DNA of 64,000 nt from Adiantum capillus-veneris. Its lineage: Eukaryota; Streptophyta; Polypodiopsida; Polypodiales; Pteridaceae. Shown in pieces: positions 54,211-64,000 of the stretch (position 1 is the first letter of the stretch; every line of letters begins with the position of its first letter). The notes beneath the pieces were generated by a model. It saw nothing but the letters and a program-made list of their open reading frames with translations, did not search any database and was not told the origin of the DNA. Position numbers and translations under genes: made by a program. The stretch spans positions 63,638,248 through 63,702,247 of the forward strand of contig CM043944.1 of the NCBI GenBank assembly GCA_014529385.2. Direction: 5' to 3'.

Positions 54211-55850
54211 GTAACCACTTGGGAGAGCAAGTGAATGAACCTACTCAAATACCTCACCTTTTGAGGAAAAGAGACCAACTGCTTTGTTGTGGTGGGAGAG
54301 GTCAAAGCCAACAAGGCTTGAACCTTGCTTGGGTCATCTTCAATGCCATTGGCCGAGATCACATGGCCAAGAAGAGTAACCTTGCTTTCACCAATGTGGC
54401 ATTTCTCCACATTAAGTTGGCCCCCCAAAGCTTGTAGCCTACCTAGACCTTCATAAACTTTCTCCAAATGAAGAGAACGAGAGCTATAGATACAAAAGTC
54501 ATCAATAAAAACACGGATTGATTTTCCAAAGAATGGCTCAAAAACAAATGTTACATATCGTTGAAAAGTGGTTTAAGCATTAGTGAGACCAAAAGGAATA
54601 ACTCTATAAGCAAAACATCCCCATGGTGTGATGAAGGTTTTCTTCTTTTGATCTTCTTTAGCGATGCTAATTTGGAAGTAGCCTCAGTAGCCATCACATA
54701 CCGTGTAGCACTCATGTCCTGCTACCTCATTGAGAATTTCATCTTGAAAAGGAAGAGGAAAATGGTCCCTCTTTGTGGCTGCATTAAGAGGCTTGTAATC
54801 AACACAAACCCTCCACTTACCATTCTTCTTTGGTCTGACTACCACTGGAGAAACCCACTCTGAGTCTTCAACAGGATAGATAAAACCGGCTTCTTGCAAT
54901 TTCCTCACCTCTTTGAGCAGGGCGTCTTGTTGAATTACTCCTAGCCGCCTGAGCTTCTGCACTACAAGTTTACTTCCCTCCTTGAGCTTAATGTGATGTT
55001 GAACTACTCTGATGCCAGTGATTTTATCATATTCATCAATGAACAATGTGGTAAAATTACTTAGCATCAAAATATAATCTTCACGCTCCTTCCCACACAA
55101 CTCACTAGAGAGCATTTGATGTAGCTTACGTGCTTCTACCAGAGGTTGTATACCTAGTGTCTCCCCTTGGTTTGATGATGAGAAATCATGTTGCTCCATC
55201 TTCTTAGGGTCCTTGAGAATGATCCCCATCACCTCAATGCTACTGTCACTTTCTTCACTCACTGTTGACTCCTCTTCTGAAGTGGTTGAAGAGTCACCAC
55301 TAGAAAAATCATCCATAGAGGTTTCTAGATCCATGTCGCATTGCCGACCTTTCTTCATGTCGTAAAGTATTGGCCTCCCTTTTGCATCCTTCAACTGGAT
55401 TATGACGGTGTCCCAGTCCTGCTTAGCTCTCATAGCCATAAGCCAAGGCCTCCCTAGAATGATAGGATAGCCCTCCCCTTTGTGTGGCATGACAAAGATG
55501 TCCACATCTACCTCGATGTTGAATGCCTTTATCCTAACTGCATTTATGACACCAACACATTGAACTTTTAAATTATTTGCCATTTTGGCTCGGCATGGTG
55601 CCGGCCGACTCACCTCTAAACCCAAACGGTGCATCATTTTTTCACTCATGACGCATATTTGTGCGCCACCATCGATGTAGATATTGGAGATGTGTTGCCC
55701 TTTGATGTAAGCATCCATCACTGGTAGTATGTCATCTAGATTCCTCCCAGAGATAGCCCCAGCTATCTTTGGCTTTGGTCGTCTAGTGCTAACCATCTTT
55801 TTCCATTGTCTCCTCACCCTAGGTGCTAGGTGGAGTAATTGGGGCCAGGT
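54211..55850 (-). pseudogene. pol: element C protease and partial reverse transcriptase
   Basis: Protease with YIDGGAQICVM and YPIILGRPWLMAM, acidic linker, then RT with GFIYPVEDSEWVSPVV, DYKPLN and, after stops TGA (54684) and TAA (54573), FIDDFCIYSS and LLGHVISANGI. It is cut after LSQVV at 54213 and fused to LTR sequence, giving a 21-residue LTR-coded tail. RNase H and integrase are absent. Confidence 0.9.
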
Positions 55851-57091
55851 GACACAGAAACATCTTTAACCAAATCATATGGTTTAGAACATTCACCCAA
55901 AGAGAAATCTACAATGTCAATTTTACGTCGTGACTTGGACGGCTTTTTGCTAGATTCATCTTTAGTCTTCATCTTTTGTTCCTTTTGGGAAGATTCACCT
56001 TGCCTAGCACGTTTTACCCGTATGGCATCTACTCCATTAACCTTGGTCTTATCCTCCTCCACTTTCTCCTTTCCTTTACCTTCAAGACTGATGACGCCTA
56101 CTGTTTGATTGCCAACTGGTGGTGGGGGTAAGGGTGGAATGAGAGGTTGTGGTGGTGGTGGTGGTTGTGGTTGAATGGGTGGTTGTAGGATTTGCACGGG
56201 TGGTGCTTGTTGTGGTGCCCTCCGTGGTGGTGGTCTTGCTCTCGGTGGTGAAACCTGGTTTTGCTTGGCTCCTCTGTTGAAATTCTGCCTCCTTGGGTGT
56301 GGACAGTAATACATGCCATGACCATCCTCCTCACAATTGTAGCAGTGGTATTCTTGGTTTTTCCTTCGTTGTCCTCTTCCTTGCTCTTGGTTGCAATTGG
56401 GTGCATGCCCTTGTTGTATCAGATGGACTGAGAGATTCTCAAGTTGATTGGTGATTCGATTGAGCAGGTCTTGCTGATCTTCAATTGGTTCTTGTGGTTG
56501 AATCCTCTGGGCGGCTGTTGTAGGTGGTGCTAGAGGTGTTCGGGTCCTAACGGCTTCCTCTTCATCGATATTCCTGGCTTGTAGGCGCAACTTCTTGTCT
56601 TTAAGGCGGGCCACTTCAACTCCTAGCTCATACGTAGCAGAAAACCTTCCCTTCACCTTCTCTTTAAGAGATGTCCATAACCGAGCCACAAACCGATCCT
56701 TCTTTAGGAAATCAAGTGCCCCCTCATCCTCTCTTAGCGATGCAACCCATCGCCCCCATAAATCTACAAACTTTGACTCATATGACGCGTATTCCAGCAT
56801 ACTGCCCCGCTTCAACTCTGTCAAAAATTTCCATAGCTTCTCTAATGTTGTGCCCTCTCCAAAACGCTTGACAAAGGCTGCTCTTAATAAGTCCCACCGT
56901 TCCTTGGTTGCTTGTGCCAAGGCATTGTACCATGATCTTGCCTCCACCTTCATTAGAAGTGGGAAGATGCGCAAGTGCGAAGCATCATCATCTCTCGTAG
57001 AGATGACACATGCTATTTCCAAGTTGTCTAGAAAGTCTGCAGCATCCTCACCCACCTTACCAGTAAAGGTTGGAAATGCTACACTTGCCAT
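55826..57091 (-). CDS. gag: element C gag, 421 aa, intact
   Basis: The only uninterrupted gag in the window. Capsid domain residues 1-150 (FPTFTGKVGEDAADFLDNL, RSWYNALAQATKERW, FLKKDRFVARLW), CCHC knuckle CYNCEEDGHGMYYC near residue 250, a PPR/Q-rich linker, and a basic C-terminal region (KKPSKSRRKIDIVDF) ending SPGPNYST. Pol follows in another frame (-1), so a frameshift or restart would be needed for Gag-Pol. Confidence 0.9.
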   Translation of the reverse strand: MASVAFPTFTGKVGEDAADFLDNLEIACVISTRDDDASHLRIFPLLMKVEARSWYNALAQATKERWDLLRAAFVKRFGEGTTLEKLWKFLTELKRGSMLEYASYESKFVDLWGRWVASLREDEGALDFLKKDRFVARLWTSLKEKVKGRFSATYELGVEVARLKDKKLRLQARNIDEEEAVRTRTPLAPPTTAAQRIQPQEPIEDQQDLLNRITNQLENLSVHLIQQGHAPNCNQEQGRGQRRKNQEYHCYNCEEDGHGMYYCPHPRRQNFNRGAKQNQVSPPRARPPPRRAPQQAPPVQILQPPIQPQPPPPPQPLIPPLPPPPVGNQTVGVISLEGKGKEKVEEDKTKVNGVDAIRVKRARQGESSQKEQKMKTKDESSKKPSKSRRKIDIVDFSLGECSKPYDLVKDVSVSPGPNYST

Positions 57092-57187
57092 TGTGAGAGT
57101 GAGAAAATTAACTCGACTTAGATTTTTTTTATTTTTTATTTTTTTTTAGAGATTCAATACATGGGTGCTTGGTGGATGGAAAACATA

Positions 57188-57412
57188 CTATACAAGGATG
57201 AAAATAACTACATCAAAAGACACTTCATGATTAATCATAGGGAGGATAAAGGGTAGAGAAGAGGTGTTTATCTCTTGCAGTCGTTCTCTACCAAACATGG
57301 TTGTAATGATCTGCTGATAAAACATCTTGCAGTCCAAGATTACTTTGATTGATTGAATTTGTTGTGGTGCATAAGTTTGGTTCGTTGCAAAAGGCTGATG
57401 CGCTGGGTCCAT
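57188..57412 (-). CDS. small ORF (74 aa) of element C, ORF a/b family
   Basis: MDPAHQPFATNQ to SFDVVIFILV; open. ATG overlaps the stop of the 154-aa ORF as TGATG, as in B and D. Confidence 0.65.
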   Translation of the reverse strand: MDPAHQPFATNQTYAPQQIQSIKVILDCKMFYQQIITTMFGRERLQEINTSSLPFILPMINHEVSFDVVIFILV

Positions 57413-57876
57413 CACATGATAATTCGGAAAGGCTCTCTCCTTTGTGGTGGAAGGTTATAGTCGGAGGTGTAGAGCTCTTGGTAGTCGAGGTCAAATTTAT
57501 AGTACCACCGGACAAGGTTGTCTTCGTCTTCTAGCTCTAGGACTGCCCCTCTAGCAAGCTCTTGAAAAAGCTTGAACTCTCTCTCTTTGAGCAACTTCAC
57601 TTTCCTGCAAGATAGAGTGTCATCTAGTGTATACACAGGTGTGATGAGATAGGTGGTGAGGCTTACCACTTGTATTAATCCAAGTTGGAAGGATACATAG
57701 CAAGCTGTAAAGTCGTCATCATAGCCTTGATTCACAAGCAACACCCCTTGAAGGTGGAGGGTCTTGTCTTTCCACGAAGCAAAACCTGTGTCAAAGACCT
57801 TGTCGATGACAAGCTCCGCCACTTCACTCGGTAGACGACGTAGAATCCATGCTGTTGTTTCTAGTTCCTGGCTCAT
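57412..57876 (-). CDS. leader ORF (154 aa) of element C
   Basis: Counterpart of 51748-52212, open, with substitutions spread over the length (for example ASWKDKTLHLQG, KEREFKLFQELARG). Confidence 0.62.
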   Translation of the reverse strand: MSQELETTAWILRRLPSEVAELVIDKVFDTGFASWKDKTLHLQGVLLVNQGYDDDFTACYVSFQLGLIQVVSLTTYLITPVYTLDDTLSCRKVKLLKEREFKLFQELARGAVLELEDEDNLVRWYYKFDLDYQELYTSDYNLPPQRREPFRIIM

Positions 57877-58180
57877 GAGATGAGAGTGAGGTATAGAAAA
57901 ACTTTGGAGGATTTACCCTTTTTTTTTGGAGACGCGGTGATTGTCGGCGCTGGAAAACCCTTGAATCTTTTGGTGCAAGGGAGAGGGAGGGACCACGCGT
58001 TCGTAGTAGCTTCCTCAAGTTGTGAAGGCTTGTTGTGGATGTAGGTGGAATAGGTGGCAAAGATGGGGACGTAGATGTAGAGAAGCCTGTTGCTACTTGA
58101 AAGCCTACCGTTGTGAGAACGCCTGTGCGGAGGTCGAGGGAGAAAATGATGGCCTTTTCTTCACTTTGGGTTGCACTCAT
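57824..58180 (-). CDS. second leader ORF (118 aa) of element C
   Basis: Starts MSATQSEEKAIIFSLDLRTG, serine/proline/threonine-rich in the middle, ends near the start of the 154-aa ORF and overlaps it by about 50 bases in another frame. It overlaps the end of the 85-aa ORF upstream. Broken by a stop in B; cut by the window edge in D. Possibly non-coding. Confidence 0.35.
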   Translation of the reverse strand: MSATQSEEKAIIFSLDLRTGVLTTVGFQVATGFSTSTSPSLPPIPPTSTTSLHNLRKLLRTRGPSLSLAPKDSRVFQRRQSPRLQKKRVNPPKFFYTSLSSHEPGTRNNSMDSTSSTE

Positions 58181-58418
58181 GTCGAAGGTGCGGTTTTTGG
58201 CTACAATGTGAGCATGATGCAGTTTGTGCCTTGCTTTTATGCTTGCGGGGATGATGAGAAATGTAAACAATCTGAGTAGGGAAAGAGGGTCTTACCACTT
58301 CTTCTATGCTAACAATACAACACCCTGGCAAGAGTTTCTTGATGACTTGTGTCAAACCTGCTTGAAGCTCCTCCTCTTGAGTGGTCCAATTAGAGAATTC
58401 AAGAAGCCACTCGTCCAT
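58161..58418 (-). CDS. first leader ORF (85 aa) of element C
   Basis: MDEWLLEFSNWTTQEEELQ to CSQKPHLRHECNPK; same position and Cys/His-rich end as in B. Confidence 0.5.
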   Translation of the reverse strand: MDEWLLEFSNWTTQEEELQAGLTQVIKKLLPGCCIVSIEEVVRPSFPTQIVYISHHPRKHKSKAQTASCSHCSQKPHLRHECNPK

Positions 58419-58487
58419 GAAGAGAAGTAAACATGTCAGCCTTGTAAACTGAAGGTTTCAAGAGCCCTCCTCAGTGGGGGCACCAAA

Positions 58488-59525
58488 TGAGAGGCGGAAG
58501 TGAAAAATAGACCCGGTGGCCCCTACACCAAGACTCTGCACAATGGCCTCATCATGGGGGATACACAATAGAGGCACCACCTAGCAAGATATGTGGCTAG
58601 GACGCATATATATACACTATGAAGCATGCCATGGAAAACAATTTCAAGATCCACGCCCAAATGTGGAATGGGGTGGTCGGAGAATAAGGTGAGAGGAGTG
58701 GTGAATGACTGAGAATGGGCTTGCTACTCGTGCATGTTAGTAAGGAAGATAATGAGGTAGGGGAAACTTGCGAGTATGCTCACTTATCATACGAGAGGTG
58801 GCGAATCCACACACCTCAAGATGGAAGTAGCAAGATGATAGGAATATGAGAGGGAGAGAGAGTGTGTGTGTGTGTGTTTGTATGGTGGCGAATCCGCACA
58901 CCTTTACATAAGCAAAAAGAAAAGGCAAGGAACAAGAATATACCATACTCACAATGAGATGTATCCAAAGCGACACAAAGTATGGCACCAAGATGGAGTG
59001 TGTTGATTGCTTGCAAAAGATGAATACAATAGGTAGCGTATGACAGGAAAATGAGAAGGAGACAAGATCATAGGAGGCATAATGGAGAGATGGGAGTTGA
59101 TGGCGAGGAATATCATGAGTGTGTCCACCCTTCTTCTTCTTGAAATTGTGCCTTCAACCCTTAATTACAAGTGGTGTGGAGGTGTGGTGCTCATCTTTTT
59201 TGCATGGTGATGGTGATGATGATGGTGTTGTGATTATGTGATTAGGGTTCATGCTACAAGCATGTAGCACAAGAGTGTGTATGGATAGGTGTGTGTGTGT
59301 GTGTGTGTTTCTGTTTTTTTGAGCTCTCATGGCCTCCTTATATAGGGAAGGAGGGGAGGATTTAGCAATATTTCTATTTGAGGTGAGTGTCCCACTTTGG
59401 TGACTAGGAAAATGGGGTGCATGTGACTGTGGCTCCCATCTTGTCTCCTCATTATTTAAAATACCAGAGTCAATAGAGAGAGAAGATGAGAGAATGTGGG
59501 TAGGATGTAGAGGATAGGAGATATT
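58488..59525 (-). repeat. element C LTR, lacking its first 0.9 kb
   Basis: Same family as 37534-39493; similarity ends at GGAGATATT (59525). TATA box at 59336-59347 and hairpins retained; GT tracts short. Primer-binding site starts at 58485. Confidence 0.87.
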
Positions 59526-61088
59526 CTTGTAGGCTCCATCAAAGAAAAGAGAGTGAGCCTCCTCTACCTTAGGGACTTCCAGTACGGGTGTAATATCTTG
59601 ATCATTTGGCTTTATCTTTAGCTTCTTTTCATAGTGGCGATGAGTGAGAATACCTCCTAGACTGGCCCTTGTGGAGTTCTCCACTTGCATTGTGTAGTCA
59701 AACTCTTGCAGCCTTGTGAGCCATTTGGAAATCCTAGAAGAAACATCCATGTGTTGCATTACATAAGGAAATACTTGTTCCATTGTTAAGATTATGAATG
59801 GTCTAGACAATAAATAAGAGCGAAATTTGGTGATAGCAAACATTAATGCAAGCACCATGTGCTCCACTGCCGTGTATCCCTTTTCTAATGGAGTCATCAT
59901 TCGACTAGAGAAGTAGATAGGACGCATGAAAAAAGTTTGAGGATCCTTTTGCATTAATACAGCCCCAAGTTTGTTATTACCCACACTAGGGTTTACATAA
60001 AATGGCTCGTCCCACTTTGGAGGTTCTATGGTGGGAAGTGAAGCTAGAATTTGTTTTACCTCATTGAATTGTTGTTCATTTTCTTCACTCCAAGTGAAGA
60101 TCTCTTGATGGGTAACTTGTTGTAAAGGGAGAACCACTTGGGAGAGCAAGTGAATGAACCTACTCAAATACCTCACCTTTTGAAGAAAAGAGACCAACTG
60201 CTTTGTTGTGGTGGGAGAGGTCAAAGCCAACAAGGCTTGAACCTTGCTTGGGTCATCTTCAATGCCATTGGCCGAGATCACATGGCCAAGAAGAGTAACC
60301 TTGCTCTCACCAATGTGGCATTTCTCCACATTGAGTTGGCCCCCCAAAGCTTGTAGCCTAGCTAGACCTTCATAAACTTTCTCCAAATGAAGAGAACGAG
60401 AGCTATAGATACAAAAGTCATCAATAAAAACACGGATTGATTTTCCAAAGAATGGTTGAAAAACAAATGTTACATATCGTTGAAAAGTGGTTGGAGCATT
60501 AGTGAGACCAAAAGGCATAACTCTATAAGCGAAACATCCCCATGGTGTGATGAAGGTTGTCTTCTTTTGATCTTCTTCAACGATGCTAATTTGGAAGTAG
60601 CCTAAGTAGCCATCACATACCGTGTAGCGCTCATGTCCTGCTACCTCATTGAGAATTTCGTCTTGAAAAGGAAGAGGAAAATGGTCCCTCTTTGTGGCTG
60701 CATTAAGAGGCTTGTAATCAACACAAACCCTCCACTTACCATTCTTCTTTGGTGTGATGACTACCACTAGAGAAACCCACTCTGAGTCTTCAACAGGATA
60801 GATAAAACCGGCTTCTAGCAATTTCCTCACCTCTTTGAGCAGGGCGTCTTGTTGAATTACTCCTAGCCGCCTGAGCTTCTGCACTACAGGTTTACTTCCC
60901 TCCTTGAGCTTAATGTGATGTTGAACTACTGTGATGCCAGTGATTTTATCATATTCACCAATGAACAATGTGGTAAAATTACTTAGCATCAAAATATAAT
61001 CTTCACGCTCCTTCCCACACAACTCACTAGAGAGCATTTGATGTAGCTTACGTGCTTCTACCAGAGGTTGTATACCTGGTGTCTCCCC
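59154..61088 (-). pseudogene. pol: element D reverse transcriptase and RNase H with LTR-coded tail
   Basis: Open for 627 codons from 61037. RT motifs GFIYPVEDSEWVSLVV, FGLTNAPTTFQR, FIDDFCIYSS, LLGHVISANGI; RNase H with EKGYTAVEHMVLALMF and SLFFDGAYK. The frame passes the junction at about 59526 and adds some 120 residues coded by LTR sequence, including a THTHTH stretch from the GT repeat. The upstream TAA at 61089 replaces a Gln codon. It is the least damaged RT in the window. Confidence 0.9.
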
Positions 61089-61730
61089 TTAGTTTGACGA
61101 TGACAAATCAGGTTGCTCCATCTTTTTAGGGTCCTTGAGAATGATCCCCATCACCTCAATGCTACTGTCACTTTCTTCCCTCATTGTTGACTCCTCCTCT
61201 AAAGTGGTTGAAGAGTCACCACTAGAAAACTCATCCATAGAGGTTTCTAGATCCATGTCGCATTGCCGACCTTTCTTCATGTCGTAAAGTATTGGCCTCC
61301 CTTTTGCATCCTTCATCTGGATTAGGCCGGTGTCCCAGTCCTGCTTAGCTCTCATAGCCATAAGCCAAGGCCTCCCTAGAATGATAGGATAGCCCTCCCC
61401 TTTGTGTGGCATGACAAAGATGTCCACATCTACCTCGGTTTTGAATGCCTTTATCCTAACTGCATTTATGACACCAACACATTGAACTTTTAAATTATTT
61501 GCCATTTTGGCTCGGCATGGTGCCGGCCGACTCACCTCTAAACCCAAACAGTGCATCATTTTTTTACTCATGACGCATATTTGTGCGCCACCATCGATGT
61601 AGATATTGGAGATGTGTTGCCCTTTCATGTAAGCATCCATCACTGGTAGTATGTCATCTAGACTCCTCTGAGAGATAGCCCCAGCTATATTTGGATTTGG
61701 TCATCTAGTGCTAACCATCTTTTTCCATTG
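61089..61730 (-). pseudogene. pro: element D aspartic protease
   Basis: YIDGGAQICVMSKKMM and YPIILGRPWLMAM; the DGG triad is shared with B and C. A TGA near 61708 (Arg to stop) and TAA at 61089 bound it. Confidence 0.86.
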
Positions 61731-61747
61731 TCTCCTCACCCTAGGTG

Positions 61748-63013
61748 CTAGGTGGAGTAATTGGGGCCAGGTGACACAAAAACATCTTGAACCAAATCAT
61801 ATGGTTTAGAACATTCACCCAAAGAGAAATCTACAATGTCAATTTTACGTCGTGACTTGGACGGCTTTTTGCTAGATTCCCCTTTAGTCTTCATCTTTTC
61901 TTCCTTTCGGGAAGATTCACCTTGCCTAGCACGTTTTACCCCTATGGCATCTACTCCTTTAACCGTGGTCATATCCTCCTCCACTTTCTCCTTTCCTTTA
62001 CCTTCAAGACTGATGACGCTTATTGTTTGATTGCCAACTGGTGGTGGGGGTAAGGGTGGAATGAGAGGTTGTGGTGGTGGTGGTGGTTGTGGTTGAATGG
62101 CTGGTTGTAGGATTTGCACGGGTGGTGCTTGTTGTGGTGCCCTCGGTGGTGGTGGTCTTGCTCTCGGTGGTGAAACCTATTTTTGCCTGGCTCCTCTGTT
62201 GAAATTCTTCCTCCTTGGGTGTGGACAGTAGTACATGCCATGACCATCCTCCCCACAATTGTAGCAGTGGTATTCTTGGTTTTTCCTTCATTGTCCTCTT
62301 CCTTGCTCTTGGTTGCAATTGTGTGCATGCCCTTATTGTATCAAATAGACTGAGAGATTCTCAAGTTTATTGGTGATTCGATTGAGCAGGTCTTGCTGAT
62401 CTTCAATTGGTTCTTGTGGTTGAATCCTCTGGGCGGCTGTTGTAGGTGGTGCTAGAGGTGGTCGGGTCCTAACGGCTTCCTCTTCATCGATATTCCTGGC
62501 TTGTAGGCGCAATGTCTTGTCTTTAATGCGGGCCACTTCAACTGCTAGCTCATACGTAGCAGGAAACCTTCCCTTCACCTTCTCTTTAAGAATTGGCCAT
62601 AACCGAGCCACAAACCGATCCTTCTTTAGGAAATCAGGTGCCCCCTCATCCTCTCTTAGCGATGCAACCCATCGCCCCCATAAATCTACAAACTTTGACT
62701 CATATGACGCGTATTCCAGCATACTGCCCTGCTTCAACTCTATCAAAAATTGCCATAGCTTCCCTAATGTTGTGCCCTCTCCAAAACGCTTGACAAAGGC
62801 TGCTCTTAATAAGTCCCACCGTTCGTTGGTTGCTTGTGCCAAGGCATTGTACCATGATCCTGCCTCCACCTTCATTAGAAGTGGGAAGATGTGCAAGCGC
62901 AAAGCATCATCATCTCTCGCAGAGATGACACATGCTATTTCCAAGCTGTCTATAAAGTCTGCAGCATCCTCACCCATCTTACCAGTAAAGGTTGGAAATG
63001 CTACACTTGCCAT
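61748..63013 (-). pseudogene. gag: element D gag, three stops
   Basis: MASVAFPTFTGKMGEDAADF opens the capsid domain. Stops lie at 62333 (Gln to TAA), near 62291 (Arg to TGA) and near 62178 (Gln to TAG). The knuckle CYNCGEDGHGMYYC and the P/Q-rich linker are present. It ends SPGPNYST as in B and C. Confidence 0.9.
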
Positions 63014-63109
63014 TGTGAGAGTGAGAAAATTAACTCGACTTAGATTTTTTTTTATTATTTTTTTTTTTTAGAGATTCAATACATGGGTGCTCGGTGGATG
63101 GAAAACATA

Positions 63110-63334
63110 CTATACAAGGATGAAAATAACTACATCAAAAGACACTTCATGATTAATCATAGGGAGGATAAAGGGTAGAGAAGAGGTGTTTATCTCTTGC
63201 AGTCGTTCTCTACCAAACATGGTTGTAATGATCTGCTGATAAAACATCTTGCAGTCCAAGATTACTTTGATTGATTGAATTTGTTGTGGTGTATAAGTTT
63301 GGTTCCTTGCAAAAGGCTGATGCGCTTGGTCCAT
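63110..63334 (-). CDS. small ORF (74 aa) of element D, ORF a/b family
   Basis: MDQAHQPFARNQ to SFDVVIFILV, open, starting in TGATG overlap with the stop of the 154-aa ORF. Confidence 0.63.
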   Translation of the reverse strand: MDQAHQPFARNQTYTPQQIQSIKVILDCKMFYQQIITTMFGRERLQEINTSSLPFILPMINHEVSFDVVIFILV

Positions 63335-63798
63335 CACATGATAATTTGGAAAGGCTCTCTCCTTTGTGGTCGAAGGTTATAGTTGGAGGTGTAGAGCTCT
63401 TGGTAGTCGAGGTCAATTTTATAGTACCACAGGACAAGGTTGTCTTCGTCTTCTAGCTCTAGGACTACCCCTCTAGCAAGCTCTTGGAAAAGCTTGAACT
63501 CTCTCTCTTTGAGCAACTTCACTCTCCTGCAAGATAGAGTGCCATCTAGTGTATACACAGGTGTGATGAGGTAGGTGGTGAGTCTTACCACTTGTATTAA
63601 TCCAAGTTGGATGGATACATAGCAAGCTGTAAAGTCGTCATCATAGCCTTGATTCACAAGCAACACCCCTTGATGGTGGAGGGTCTTGTCTTTCCTCCAA
63701 GCAAAACCTGTGTCAAACACCTTGTCGATGACAAGCTCCGCCACTTCACTCGGTAGACGACGTAGAATCCCTGCTGTTGTTTCTAGTTCCTGGATCAT
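63334..63798 (-). CDS. leader ORF (154 aa) of element D
   Basis: MIQELETTAGILRRLPSEVA onward; open. An upstream in-frame extension to 63918 exists but the conserved start in B and C supports 63798. Confidence 0.62.
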   Translation of the reverse strand: MIQELETTAGILRRLPSEVAELVIDKVFDTGFAWRKDKTLHHQGVLLVNQGYDDDFTACYVSIQLGLIQVVRLTTYLITPVYTLDGTLSCRRVKLLKEREFKLFQELARGVVLELEDEDNLVLWYYKIDLDYQELYTSNYNLRPQRREPFQIIM

Positions 63799-64000
63799 GA
63801 GATGAGAGTGAGGTATAGAAAGACTTTGGAGGATTTTCCCTTTTGTTTCGGAGACGGGGTGATTGTCGGCGCTGGAAAACCCTTGAATCTTTTGGTGCAA
63901 GGGAGAGGGAGGGACCACGCGTTTGTAGTAGCTTCCTCAAGTTGTGAAGGCTTGTTGTGGATGTAGGTGGAATAGGTGGCAAAGATGGGGACGTAGATGT

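Larger units (their letters stand above)
54211..59525 (-). mobile_element. Ty3/gypsy element C, truncated in RT
   Basis: Truncated LTR (59525-58488), primer-binding site, leader ORFs, gag, protease and RT up to 54213. The rest of pol, the polypurine tract and the start of the following LTR are missing. Same orientation and high similarity to B and D. Confidence 0.88.
59526..64000 (-). mobile_element. Ty3/gypsy element D, truncated in RNase H, continuing past the right edge
   Basis: Leader ORFs, gag, protease, RT and classical RNase H. The 5' LTR lies beyond base 64000. It is cut just where the archaeal-type RNase H would begin (FFDGAYK) and fused to the LTR of element C. Confidence 0.88.

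Overview
The window is nuclear DNA of a land plant and is almost entirely layered transposable elements. It holds one Ty1/copia element, several Ty3/gypsy elements with a second, archaeal-type RNase H between the classical RNase H and integrase (the hallmark of the plant Tat/Ogre lineage), a non-autonomous LTR element, spliced-looking remnants and very long CT, GT and AT microsatellites. A non-seed vascular plant such as a fern would fit, but that is a guess. No intact host gene, rRNA, tRNA or CRISPR array was recognised.

Layout. 1-4751: decayed copia element, cut by the left edge, with a 227-bp 3' LTR. 4752-6845: end of a gypsy element, its LTR, then primer-binding site and leader. 6846-8849: solo LTR of the TGTCG..CGACA family. 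8850-21340: unclaimed low-copy DNA with remnants: an unidentified spliced-looking pseudogene, a transposase-like pseudogene, a histone H3 (CENH3-like) pseudogene, a 339-bp foldback and an unidentified minus-strand two-exon reading frame. 21355-32046: an array of palindromic TATGCTAATTAGCATA-like units split by a gypsy element (gypsy-1, plus strand) whose second LTR is followed by another primer-binding site and truncated leader. 32082-37533: minus-strand pseudogenes, an LTR fragment, and an integrase fragment followed in frame by a retropepsin-like domain. 37534-64000: three minus-strand gypsy copies (B, C, D) in tandem. D and C each lose the end of pol and the start of the next LTR at abrupt junctions. 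B is split by a 6.67-kb non-autonomous LTR element (43674-50344).

How the parts work together. In each gypsy lineage the RNA would start at a CCTATATAA-type TATA box in the LTR, run through a microsatellite and small conserved hairpins, pass the primer-binding site, and then carry a polycistronic run of small ORFs before gag and pol. One of these, a protein of about 70 residues, recurs in three unrelated element families: as a pair in gypsy-1, singly in B/C/D, and as a pair inside the LTR of the non-autonomous family. Several ORF joints overlap as ATGA or TGATG, which suggests stop-restart translation. This small-ORF module, the covarying LTR hairpins and the repeated tandem LTR architecture are the most novel items. 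All gag-pol genes here carry stops or frameshifts, so no copy looks autonomous.
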